A stretch of 64,000 nucleotides of DNA from NCBI RefSeq assembly GCF_026319305.1, contig NZ_JAPDMV010000009.1, forward strand, positions 1-64,000, written 5' to 3'. The notes beneath the pieces were generated by a model. It saw only the letters and a program-made list of their open reading frames with translations. It did no database searches and was not told the origin of the DNA. The translations under genes were made by a program, and so were the position numbers. The DNA comes from Methylophaga sp. OBS4. GTDB taxonomy: Bacteria > Pseudomonadota > Gammaproteobacteria > Nitrosococcales > Methylophagaceae. Position 1 is the first letter of the stretch. The number at the start of each line of letters is the position of its first letter. Below are positions 1-7,897 of the stretch, in pieces.

Positions 1-2
1 AG

Positions 3-31
3 ACTGATGGGCAACTGAGCTGCCCATCAGT
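3..31 (-). promoter_or_regulatory. Stem-loop just downstream of cbbL
   Basis: A perfect 11-bp stem (arms ACTGATGGGCA at 3-13 and TGCCCATCAGT at 21-31) closes a 7-nt loop, starting 10 nt past the cbbL stop in the direction of transcription. cbbS normally follows cbbL, so this is probably an intercistronic hairpin that stabilises or processes the cbbLS mRNA. It could also be a partial terminator; the sequence that would show a T-run lies outside the window. Confidence 0.6.
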
Positions 32-40
32 AGGCGGCGC

Positions 41-1459
41 TTACTTGTGCGCGACGTCGAGTTTGTCGACAGTATCAAATTCGAATTTGATTTCTTTCCA
101 GGTTTCCATCGCCATTTTCAGCTCTGGGCTGTGTTGGGCTGCTGCAGTCAGGATTTCTTTACCTTCTTTCTCCAGCTCGGCGCCATGGTTACGTGCTTCA
201 ACACAGGCTTCCAGCGCAACACGGTTAGCCGCAGCACCCGCTGCGTTACCCCAAGGGTGACCCAGGGTGCCGCCACCGAATTGCAGTACGGAATCATCGC
301 CGAAGATGTTGACCAGTGCAGGCATGTGCCATACATGGATACCACCGGAGGCAACAGGGAATACGCCGGGCATGGAACCCCAGTCTTGATCGAACATAAT
401 GCCACGTGCCCGATCTTCTTTGATGAATGAATCACGCATAATATCGATCCAACCCAAAGTCGCGGCGCGGTCACCTTCCAATTTACCGACCACAGTACCG
501 GAGTGCAGGTGATCACCACCTGACAGACGCAGCATCTTGGCTAATACGCGGAAGTGAATACCGTGGTTCGGGTTACGGTCCAATACCGCATGCATTGCAC
601 GGTGAATGTGCAGCAAGATGCCGTTATCACGACACCAGTTGGCCAAGCCGGTATTGGCAGTGAAACCGCCGGTCAGGTAGTCATGCATAATGATCGGTGC
701 GCCCAGTTCTTTGGCATGTTCGGCGCGTTTGTACATTTCTTCCGGGGTCGGTGCCGTCACGTTCAGATAGTGACCTTTACGTTCGCCGGTTTCCTGTTCA
801 GCTTTATCAATCGCTTCCATCACAAAGTCAAAACGCTGTCTCCAGCGCATAAACGGCTGTGAGTTAACGTTTTCATCGTCTTTGGTGAAGTCGAGACCGC
901 CACGCAGACATTCATAAACAGCGCGGCCGTAGTTTTTCGCAGATAAGCCCAGTTTTGGCTTGATGGTACAGCCCAGCAATGGACGACCATATTTGTTCAT
1001 AATATCGCGCTCAACCTGAATACCGTGTGGTGGTCCACCACAGGTTTTCACGTAAGCAATAGGAATGCGAACGTCTTCCAGACGCAGTGCACGTACAGCT
1101 TTAAAGCCGAATACGTTACCAACCATTGAGGTCAGTACGTTAACAACCGAACCTTCTTCGAACAGGTCTATTGGGTAAGCGATAAACGCATAAAAGGCTT
1201 CGTCATTACCGGGTACGTCTTCTATCGCGTAAGCGCGGCCTTTATAATAATCCAGGTCTGTCAGCAAGTCAGTCCAGACAGTAGTCCAGGTACCGGTCGA
1301 TGACTCGGCTGCTACAGCGGCAGCAGCTTCTTCACGGGGCACCCCTTCCTGTGGAATGACCTTGAAACAGGCCAGCAAATCAGTGTCTTTAGGGGTGTAC
1401 TCGGGCATCCAGTATGTTTCGCGATACTCTTTTACACCCGCTTGGTAGGTTTTTGCCAT
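41..1459 (-). CDS. cbbL: RuBisCO large subunit, form IA
   Basis: Ribulose-1,5-bisphosphate carboxylase/oxygenase large chain, the CO2-fixing enzyme of the Calvin cycle, acting in cytoplasm or carboxysome. The 472-residue product has the catalytic Lys in [10 protein letters not shown] (about K167) and the carbamylated Lys in [11 protein letters not shown] (about K193), the usual full length for form I. The N-terminus [17 protein letters not shown] is typical of form IA. I chose the ATG at 1459 because GAGGAG lies 8 nt upstream; an in-frame upstream start would add eight non-conserved residues. cbbS should follow beyond the left edge. It is divergent from cbbR, its likely activator. Confidence 0.97.
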   Translation of the reverse strand: MAKTYQAGVKEYRETYWMPEYTPKDTDLLACFKVIPQEGVPREEAAAAVAAESSTGTWTTVWTDLLTDLDYYKGRAYAIEDVPGNDEAFYAFIAYPIDLFEEGSVVNVLTSMVGNVFGFKAVRALRLEDVRIPIAYVKTCGGPPHGIQVERDIMNKYGRPLLGCTIKPKLGLSAKNYGRAVYECLRGGLDFTKDDENVNSQPFMRWRQRFDFVMEAIDKAEQETGERKGHYLNVTAPTPEEMYKRAEHAKELGAPIIMHDYLTGGFTANTGLANWCRDNGILLHIHRAMHAVLDRNPNHGIHFRVLAKMLRLSGGDHLHSGTVVGKLEGDRAATLGWIDIMRDSFIKEDRARGIMFDQDWGSMPGVFPVASGGIHVWHMPALVNIFGDDSVLQFGGGTLGHPWGNAAGAAANRVALEACVEARNHGAELEKEGKEILTAAAQHSPELKMAMETWKEIKFEFDTVDKLDVAHK

Positions 1460-1543
1460 GGTTATTACTCCTCTTGGTAGCAACCTAATTAATGTGGGGG
1501 TCTACTAGTTTACCCCTGCTACGCGACTTGTGTCGTAACCACT

Positions 1544-1572
1544 AAATTAGTTGACATTAGCCATAAGTACAA
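1544..1572 (-). promoter_or_regulatory. Candidate cbbL promoter
   Basis: In the cbbL-cbbR intergenic region the minus strand reads TTGTAC (1567-1572), a 17-nt spacer and TAATTT (1544-1549), a fair sigma70-type match about 85 bp before the cbbL start. The surrounding AT-rich stretch (about 1541-1610) is where CbbR would be expected to bind, but I see no decisive T-N11-A site. Inferred from sequence only. Confidence 0.4.
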
Positions 1573-1644
1573 GATAATAATTTTTATATTTATCATTTAC
1601 TTTTAGTTATACATGCACCATTCCAGGCATCACGGGTATACATC

Positions 1645-2568
1645 ATGATTCATGCGACTTTACAGCAATTCCGTTTATTCGAGGCTGTCGCCCGGTTGAA
1701 AAACTTCACCCGTGCTGCAGAAGAGGTGCATCTGACCCAGCCGGCGGTGTCGATTCAAATCAAACGGCTGGAAGAAAATATCGGCACACCCTTGCTGGAG
1801 CAGGTCGGCAAGCAGCTCCACCTCACCGTCGCCGGGCAGGAAGTCTATGATGCCTGCCGCGATGTATTGCAACGTCTGCATGAATTGGACTCGTCACTAG
1901 ATGATTTGAAAGACGAGGTCGCCGGTCCGGTCAACCTGGTTGTGGTCAGCTCAGCCAAATATTTTCTGCCTTATCTGCTCGGCAACTTTCTCGAGCGTTA
2001 CCCCAAGGTCAAACCCAGGCTGATGGTAACCAATCGCGCTCAACTACTTTCGCGGCTGTCTGCCAATGAGGATCATCTTTATATTATGGGCCAAGTACCC
2101 GACGAGTTGCCGGTAGAAGAATATCCTTTTCTGGAAAACGTGCTGGTTATTGTAGCGCGCCCTGATCATCCGTTGTGCAACAAAAAAAATATCAGTCTGG
2201 CAGAGATTGCCCGGGAGCATATTGTCGGTCGAGAACCGGGCTCGGGCACCCGTAAAGCGATAGAGGAACTGTTCGCCGATGCCGGCCTCAGCGTTTCACC
2301 TTATATCGAAATGAGCGGTGCCGACGAAATCAAACATGCGGTGATGGCCGGCTTGGGCATCGCAATTTTGTCGATGCACAGCCTGCAACTGGAGCTCGCC
2401 GCCAATAAACTCAAGATTCTTGATGTGGAGCAATTTCCATTACACCGCCGTTGGTATGCGGTGCATCGCAAAGGCAAAAAACTGTCCAAAGCCGCGCAAA
2501 CGTTTCTCGATTATCTGCAACAGGAAGGTGAAGCGGAAATTGCACATGTGCTCAATTCAGAATCATAA
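1645..2568 (+). CDS. cbbR: LysR-type regulator CbbR
   Basis: LysR-family transcription factor of 307 residues. The N-terminal winged helix-turn-helix (about residues 4-63, with FTRAAEEVHLTQPAVSIQIK) is followed by a LysR substrate-binding domain (about 90-295), which in CbbR senses metabolites such as NADPH or RuBP. Its position, divergent from cbbL across 185 bp, is the classic arrangement for control of the RuBisCO operon and is the main reason for naming it CbbR. The 3' end converges with ybaL, with only 6 bp between the stops. Confidence 0.9.
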   Translation: MIHATLQQFRLFEAVARLKNFTRAAEEVHLTQPAVSIQIKRLEENIGTPLLEQVGKQLHLTVAGQEVYDACRDVLQRLHELDSSLDDLKDEVAGPVNLVVVSSAKYFLPYLLGNFLERYPKVKPRLMVTNRAQLLSRLSANEDHLYIMGQVPDELPVEEYPFLENVLVIVARPDHPLCNKKNISLAEIAREHIVGREPGSGTRKAIEELFADAGLSVSPYIEMSGADEIKHAVMAGLGIAILSMHSLQLELAANKLKILDVEQFPLHRRWYAVHRKGKKLSKAAQTFLDYLQQEGEAEIAHVLNSES

Positions 2569-2574
2569 GGATCG

Positions 2575-4269
2575 TTACCTGACCATAACCTTTTCCAGTG
2601 CAAGACGCACCATGCTCTGTGCCAGCTCCTGTTCAGCAAACAAGATGGTGCCGCCCCCTTCTTTTTCCAGCAGCTCGGTTTCTTCTTCATTGTGACTGCG
2701 GAGCAGAATATCGACCTGCGGATTGAGCTGACGGGCAATCTCGATCATACGGCGGTTACGAAGCGTATCGGGCGTGGTGATCAATAAAATCCCTGCCCGG
2801 GCAATATGTGCCTGAATCAGCACAGCCGGTTCCGATGCGTCACCGGCGACAGCGTGCAGGCCTTTTTCACGCAGACTCTCAACCAGTTCCCGGTTCTGCT
2901 CTGCTACCACAAAAGGCAACTGCTGTTGTTGCAGCGTCTCAATAATATGCCGGCCAACACTGCCACAGCCAACCACCACCATATGACCTGAAATTCCCCG
3001 GGTTTCTGCGGTCATCGGCAGCTCTGCCAGCGGATCATCGGGGCGTTCAAGCAGGCGGGCCAGTTTTGAACGGGACCGAATCCAGGCCTGGGCCGGCTCG
3101 ATTAACAAAAAAACCAGATGATTGAGTGCAATTGAAATAAGGGCGCCGGCCAGAATGAGGCTGACACCTTGTTGTGACAATAACCCCAGGGAAAAACCGA
3201 GCCCTGCCAGAATAAAAGAGAACTCACCGATTTGCGCCAGGCTGGCCGATACTGTCAGCGCGGTATTTAGCGGATAACGGAAAGCAAGAATCAACAAAAA
3301 GGCGGCCAGCGATTTTCCCACCACAATAATCGTCACCACCACAATCACCTTCAACGGCTCTTGAATCAGGATATTCGGATCAAACAACATGCCTACCGAC
3401 ACGAAGAACAGCACTGAAAACGCATCCCTGAGAGGTAAAGACTCTTCAGCGGCCCGGTGACTGAGGTGAGACTCACTGATAATCATGCCGGCAAGAAAAG
3501 CGCCCAGCGCAAACGAGGCGCCAAATAATTCCGAAGAACCGTAGGCAATACCCACCGCCGCGGCAATCACGCTCAAAGTAAACAGCTCACGGGAGCCGGT
3601 ACCGGCCGCATAATTCAGCAACCATGGAAACAGCCGCCGGCCGATCACCAGCATCAACACAACAAACACTGAAATCTTGACCATGGTAATAAGCAACGGC
3701 CACAACACGTCCCAACCGGCCATATCACCCGCAGCGTTGCCGGCGAGCCAGCCGGACAGCGGCGGCAAAAATACCAAAGCCAGCACCATGGCCAAATCTT
3801 CAACTACCAACCAGCCAACCGCAATACGACCATTGACAGACTGGATTAACCCCCGCTGCTCCAGTGCTCTGACCAACACGACCGTGCTTGCTACAGAAAG
3901 CGCCAGCCCGAACATAAAGCTCGATCCCAAACTCCAGCCCCAAAAACGGGCGACACTCATACCCAGTGCAGTAGCTACCGCAATCTGTACAAGGGCGCCG
4001 GGTAAAGCGACTCGTCTGACCAGCAACAAATCTTTAAAAGAAAAATGAAGCCCGACACCGAACATAAGCAAGATGACCCCTATCTCGGCCAACTGGGCTG
4101 ACAGCCCGGCATCTGCAACAAACCCGGGGGTGGCGGGTCCGATCATGACGCCGGCAATCAAATAACCCACCAGGGCCGGTAACTTTAATCGATTAGCCAG
4201 GATCCCCAGAATCAGAGCAAGTCCCAGGCTGGCAGCAATGGTCGTAATCAACGTAATGCTATGAGGCAT
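2575..4269 (-). CDS. ybaL: YbaL/Kef-type cation:proton antiporter with RCK domain
   Basis: Monovalent cation:proton antiporter of the CPA2 family, inner membrane, 564 residues. The N-terminal two thirds is a multi-helix Na/H-exchanger domain. A cytoplasmic Rossmann RCK/TrkA-N domain begins at VVVGCGSVGRHI (about residue 430) and would bind nucleotide for gating. The N-terminus (GVILLMFGVGLHFSFKDLL) is strikingly like E. coli YbaL, so I prefer YbaL to KefB/KefC. The ATG at 4269 was chosen over an upstream TTG. It is convergent with cbbR; no functional link is evident. Confidence 0.88.
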   Translation of the reverse strand: MPHSITLITTIAASLGLALILGILANRLKLPALVGYLIAGVMIGPATPGFVADAGLSAQLAEIGVILLMFGVGLHFSFKDLLLVRRVALPGALVQIAVATALGMSVARFWGWSLGSSFMFGLALSVASTVVLVRALEQRGLIQSVNGRIAVGWLVVEDLAMVLALVFLPPLSGWLAGNAAGDMAGWDVLWPLLITMVKISVFVVLMLVIGRRLFPWLLNYAAGTGSRELFTLSVIAAAVGIAYGSSELFGASFALGAFLAGMIISESHLSHRAAEESLPLRDAFSVLFFVSVGMLFDPNILIQEPLKVIVVVTIIVVGKSLAAFLLILAFRYPLNTALTVSASLAQIGEFSFILAGLGFSLGLLSQQGVSLILAGALISIALNHLVFLLIEPAQAWIRSRSKLARLLERPDDPLAELPMTAETRGISGHMVVVGCGSVGRHIIETLQQQQLPFVVAEQNRELVESLREKGLHAVAGDASEPAVLIQAHIARAGILLITTPDTLRNRRMIEIARQLNPQVDILLRSHNEEETELLEKEGGGTILFAEQELAQSMVRLALEKVMVR

Positions 4270-4498
4270 ATTTTTTATCCACAAAAAAAATCTGGCAATC
4301 GCGGCAGGCCTTGCGTCTGTATAGCAGTTTGCAACAATTTAAAACCGCTGAACAAATTAGTCCGACGCAGACACAGATCGCGCAGAAAATTTTTGCCCAC
4401 CGGAAACTTCGTCACTACCGATCTTGCTGATTGATAATGAAAATAGACGCTGCCGAAATAGGCTTATCTCAAGTCTGATTTTCAACAGTCCCCGGCTA

Positions 4499-5005
4499 TC
4501 AGGGTTTCAATCTGGCATAGATAAACTCATCATAAAACTCGCCATTCTTGAACGCTGATTTCCGGGCAATCCCTTCCAGCTGATAGCCACATTTTTCAAC
4601 GACTCGCATAGACGCTTTGTTGGGTGCATAAACTGGTGCAAACAGCCTGACAATATCGGTCTCATTAAACACATACTCCGTCATCAGGGCCACCGCTCGC
4701 GTCGCAATTCCTCTGCCCCAGAAAGGTTGGCCCAGCCAGTAGCCTATTTCTGCCGAACGGCGGTTTTCATGCTGCCCCCTGGCTGCACCGACTATGCCCG
4801 TCAGCCGACCATCCACATCAATAACCCGGGTGAGTTCTGCCTTGGAACCGGTATTGACCCACCAAACAGCATCATCACGACTATAAGGAAATGGAATTCT
4901 GGATGACAAATATTTTGTGACCGCGTAATTATTGAGCAGTGAGGAAATCACATCGACATCACCCTCTGCGTAGCCTCTTAAACTGACATGCTGTAGATCC
5001 CGCAT
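4499..5005 (-). CDS. GNAT-family N-acetyltransferase (RimJ/RimL-like)
   Basis: A 168-residue acetyltransferase of the GNAT fold. The acetyl-CoA-binding region is recognisable in GYWLGQPFWGRGIATRAVALM (about residues 88-108), and the C-terminal NKASMRVVEKCGYQLEG is the usual RimJ/RimL signature. Members acetylate ribosomal-protein N-termini, amino acids or antibiotics; the substrate cannot be told from sequence. GAGG lies 4 nt before the ATG. It lies beyond the glnK/amtB terminator and is probably transcribed separately. Confidence 0.82.
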   Translation of the reverse strand: MRDLQHVSLRGYAEGDVDVISSLLNNYAVTKYLSSRIPFPYSRDDAVWWVNTGSKAELTRVIDVDGRLTGIVGAARGQHENRRSAEIGYWLGQPFWGRGIATRAVALMTEYVFNETDIVRLFAPVYAPNKASMRVVEKCGYQLEGIARKSAFKNGEFYDEFIYARLKP

Positions 5006-5058
5006 AAAACCTCACATGTTGCCGCGATAGTTTTATCATACGCTTAGGGCCTGAATAG

Positions 5059-5083
5059 AAAAACGCCGACAATTGTCGGCGTC
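5059..5083 (-). terminator. Rho-independent terminator after glnK-amtB remnant
   Basis: A perfect palindrome at 5063-5082 (half-site ACGCCGACAA) is followed on the minus strand by five T residues. It sits 26 bp past the amtB remnant stop and would end the glnK transcript. Confidence 0.8.
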
Positions 5084-5108
5084 TTAATTAAAACCCAAGC
5101 CGGTTAGG

Positions 5109-5318
5109 CTACTTATCGATGGTAAATTCCGGATAAGCCGTCATTCCGCACTCGCTGACGTCCATACCTTCGAGTTCCTCTTCTTCGGCCACCGTAGCTT
5201 TATCACTTTATTGATAATCAGCAGCACCAGCAGCCATCCACATGACCAATGCCGTACACATCAAGAAATAAAATGTATCCAGCGCATAACCGACCTCAAT
5301 AACCAGATTGTCCATCAT
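5109..5318 (-). pseudogene. amtB: amtB ammonium transporter remnant (internal deletion plus frameshift)
   Basis: Only the two ends of an AmtB gene survive. The first 31 codons read like a normal AmtB start, ending in ALVMWMAAG within the first membrane helix. Immediately after, in the +1 frame, VLLIINKVIKLR resembles the last membrane helix. Then the original frame resumes with the acidic cytoplasmic tail (AEEEELEGMDVSECG) and a natural stop at 5109. The original frame meets a TAA about codon 37. So the gene lost the bulk of its coding region (AmtB is normally about 400 residues) and one more base. It starts 8 bp after glnK, as in an intact glnK-amtB operon. Confidence 0.85.
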
Positions 5319-5326
5319 CGTCTCCC

Positions 5327-5665
5327 TTAAATTGCTTCATGGCCGGTTTCACTGGTTCTGATCCGAATGATCGACTCCAGATTCACCACAAAAATTTTGC
5401 CATCACCTACATTGCCTGTTTTGGCATGGCGGATAATCACTTCCGTGACTTTGTCCAAATCTTCATCTGCCACAGCCACTTCCAGTTTTATTTTAGGTTG
5501 GAAGGAAACCGTATATTCAGCGCCTCGATACAGGGCCGGATGCCCTTTCTGCCTGTCGTACCCCCTGATTTCACTCACCGTTAGCCCGCTAATGCCAGCC
5601 TCGTGCATGGCCGACCTCACAACCTCCAGAGCATGAGGGCGAATAATGGCCGTAATAATTTTCAT
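5327..5665 (-). CDS. glnK: Nitrogen regulatory protein P-II
   Basis: A 112-residue trimeric P-II signalling protein that binds ATP/ADP and 2-oxoglutarate and reports nitrogen and carbon status. Tyr51, the uridylylation site, lies in YRGAEYTVSF on the T-loop, and the B-loop TGNVGDGKIFV is intact, so the protein should be functional. Its usual partner, the AmtB channel, is a decayed remnant immediately downstream, so if this is GlnK it has lost its membrane target here. It could equally serve as the general GlnB; sequence alone does not separate the two. Confidence 0.93.
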   Translation of the reverse strand: MKIITAIIRPHALEVVRSAMHEAGISGLTVSEIRGYDRQKGHPALYRGAEYTVSFQPKIKLEVAVADEDLDKVTEVIIRHAKTGNVGDGKIFVVNLESIIRIRTSETGHEAI

Positions 5666-5948
5666 TGCTTGCTCCTGTTAGATTTCATGAAACTTAATTT
5701 ACCCCAGTGAATCACTGGAAATACTATGCCAAGATTATTTATTCAACATAAACAGGGCTTTATTAAATTTATGCGTGGATAAATGAGGAGAACTGAACCG
5801 AAGCAGTGCAACTGGGTGACCGGCCTGCGCCAGATTGGCGCGGGTTACTATGCAGCAACGTTGCAGCTGACAGTAAAAGCCGGTTTAACAGCTCTAAAAC
5901 CATGGGCAACTTCCGGCCTGCCTGGCAGCGAGTGCATACAGTGATGAA

Positions 5949-6572
5949 TCAGCGTGTTATCACTTCTGACACCCGTTGCTTTAAAACGGGCAATACCTCG
6001 AGTTCAAACCAAGGATTGCGTTTCAGCCAGATATTATTTCTTGGGCTGGGGTGGGGCAGAGGCATTATGGCAGGCCAGTATGTACGCCATGCCCGAACAG
6101 TGTCTGTCAGTGAGGCTTTCGCCTCGGGCAAATGATATGCCATGGCATAGTTGCCGATCACCAAGGTCAGTTGCAGATGACTTAAATGAGACAGCAGTTG
6201 CGCTCGCCAGGCTTCGGCACACTCCGGCCGTGGCGGTAGGTCACCGCTTTTAACCTTGCCCGGATAACAAAATCCCATCGGCAAAATAGCGAGCTTGTCA
6301 GCATCATAAAAAGTCTGTCGGTCCAAGCCCATCCAGTCACGCAGCCGATCACCACTGGCATCGTTAAATGGCACGCCGGTTTCGTGCACCTTCAAACCCG
6401 GAGCCTGACCGGCAATCAGAATTCGCGCTTCGGGGCTGAACTGCAACACAGGCTTGGGCCCCAGAGGCAAAAACTCACGACAAATAGTGCAATTAAGAAT
6501 ATCTGCATGTAATTGTTGCGCACTTTTCGCCAGTTGCTCCCGCCAGTCGTCGCCGGCAACATCGCCATCCAA
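5949..6572 (-). CDS. Uracil-DNA-glycosylase-family protein
   Basis: A 207-residue protein of the uracil-DNA glycosylase superfamily (family 4/5-like). Motif 1 appears as GQAPGLKVHETGVPFND (about residues 55-71) and motif 2 as PLPHPSPRN (about 170-178). A pair of cysteines near the start (NCTICREFLPLGPKP) resembles the cluster region of these proteins, but the full four-cysteine set is not obvious. Members remove uracil from DNA; many paralogues are untested. No ATG precedes the conserved region in frame, so the start is the TTG at 6572 or a nearby rare codon. Confidence 0.72.
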   Translation of the reverse strand: MDGDVAGDDWREQLAKSAQQLHADILNCTICREFLPLGPKPVLQFSPEARILIAGQAPGLKVHETGVPFNDASGDRLRDWMGLDRQTFYDADKLAILPMGFCYPGKVKSGDLPPRPECAEAWRAQLLSHLSHLQLTLVIGNYAMAYHLPEAKASLTDTVRAWRTYWPAIMPLPHPSPRNNIWLKRNPWFELEVLPVLKQRVSEVITR

Positions 6573-6844
6573 AAAAACATACGGTTACAACACTGATTTC
6601 CCCAGCTTAACTCGTAAAGCGTCTACCTTTTTCATAATCCGGCATGGCCACGCTTAAACAAGCGATATCAACAAAATAAAATAGTCTCGTTCATGAAAAA
6701 TACAAAGGAGCCCCGCGCAGGACTTTTATCATATATCCAGCCAAGCTAGAATTCAGATTGAGACTGAAAGAGTAGCGTGGGTTTTAAATCCATACTACTC
6801 TGTGTTTTAAAAGCCTGGGCTGATCGAAACGGGAGTGGGCGTTC

Positions 6845-7225
6845 ATGAATAACTGGCTGTATCTTTCCATTTTTGGGCTGTTGTTCGCCATCATCGCTTT
6901 GTGGACTTATTCCAAGGTTCGAGCATCCAGGAACAATAAACCGCACCCAGAAAAAATACAAAGCTTTCACTGCATCACTATTTACCCCTGTCCTGGCGCC
7001 TGTGAAAACGTCAAACAATTATGCGGCAAGAAATTTCTGGCCAGCGAAGCCCCCATATTGCCTGTTCCCGGTTGCACCGCCAAGCAATGCAGATGCGCGT
7101 ATCAACATTACGACGACCGGCGCAGCGGTAAGGATCGCAGACACGAATACATCGAAATGGAACGAGCCGCTTCTGAAAATGAGCATCGTGCTAAAAACAA
7201 ACCCGATCGTCGACAACAGGATTGA
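6845..7225 (+). CDS. Small cysteine-rich membrane-anchored hypothetical protein
   Basis: A 126-residue protein of unknown function. One N-terminal hydrophobic helix (about residues 4-22) would anchor it in the inner membrane. It is followed by a cytoplasmic cysteine-rich stretch (CPGACENVKQLCG and GCTAKQCRC) and a strongly charged C-terminus containing DRRSGKDRR. Five to six cysteines in so short a span suggest metal binding or disulfides. A GGGAG element lies upstream of the ATG. It stands alone between two minus-strand genes. I do not recognise the family. Confidence 0.6.
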   Translation: MNNWLYLSIFGLLFAIIALWTYSKVRASRNNKPHPEKIQSFHCITIYPCPGACENVKQLCGKKFLASEAPILPVPGCTAKQCRCAYQHYDDRRSGKDRRHEYIEMERAASENEHRAKNKPDRRQQD

Positions 7226-7417
7226 ACAGACTTCGGCGGTCTCGGTTAATTTTTATTTCCGGGAACTTGTCAGGGGAGGATATCACCTGGACACATGATC
7301 GAAAACCTGAATAGGGTGTCGAAGTAATAGATGAATTGGAGAAACTCTGGGTCACACTGCAGACCACTCTATGACCTTGGTTTCCCTTCACTCAGCTCGA
7401 TTCTTCTTTTCTTTTAA

Positions 7418-7897
7418 TTATTCGCCATAAAAATGTACTTTGAACCTATCTCTGAAGTTCTGATGGCAAGCGAGACAATTTCCCTGCACCTTGGCAAAGG
7501 CATCAATGACCTCTAAACCTTCTCTACGTCGTGCTGCCTCAGTCAAGTCTAGCGCCGCTTTATGGACCTGTTCATCATATCCCTTGAACTTAGCAGCGTC
7601 TCTCCCGATGAATTTTAGAATACGCATCTTCTCAACAAAAGGCGGCTGAGGATGATCGGCGATCTGAGTCGCAATTTCCGCAATCCGTGCCCAATCCTCA
7701 TGAGAAATAGCGCCGGCGATCTCCTGCATGTCCTTACCCATCTGTTGCATAATGCCCTGTAGCATCAAGCCCTCGGTGCCAGGCTTATCTTCATACGGCT
7801 CTTGCTCAGCTAAGCTTCCCTGAGCAGCCAATAAGGAAGGAGAAACTGACACAATAGTTAGCAACCCGATCAAAAATGTATTTTTGCAAAAACTCAT
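7418..7897 (-). CDS. Periplasmic c-type cytochrome (cytochrome c'-like)
   Basis: A 159-residue secreted protein with an N-terminal signal peptide (hydrophobic to about LLAAQG) and one C-terminal haem site CLACH about 12 residues from the end, inside NCLACHQNFRDRF. A single haem close to the C-terminus of an all-helical protein is the layout of cytochrome c'. Those proteins bind NO or act in stress protection. It overlaps the end of the RND gene by 4 bp (ATGA), so it is the last gene of the tetR-MFP-RND operon, an unexpected partner for an efflux pump. Confidence 0.75.
   Translation of the reverse strand: MSFCKNTFLIGLLTIVSVSPSLLAAQGSLAEQEPYEDKPGTEGLMLQGIMQQMGKDMQEIAGAISHEDWARIAEIATQIADHPQPPFVEKMRILKFIGRDAAKFKGYDEQVHKAALDLTEAARRREGLEVIDAFAKVQGNCLACHQNFRDRFKVHFYGE

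Noticed and set aside
5806-6135. Plus-strand open frame of 109 codons after glnK
   Set aside because: It runs into the uracil-DNA-glycosylase gene on the other strand; composition and lack of a Shine-Dalgarno argue against coding.
7191-7391. Short minus-strand frame between the small membrane protein and the cytochrome gene
   Set aside because: No recognisable features, no Shine-Dalgarno and overlap with the 3' end of the plus-strand gene.
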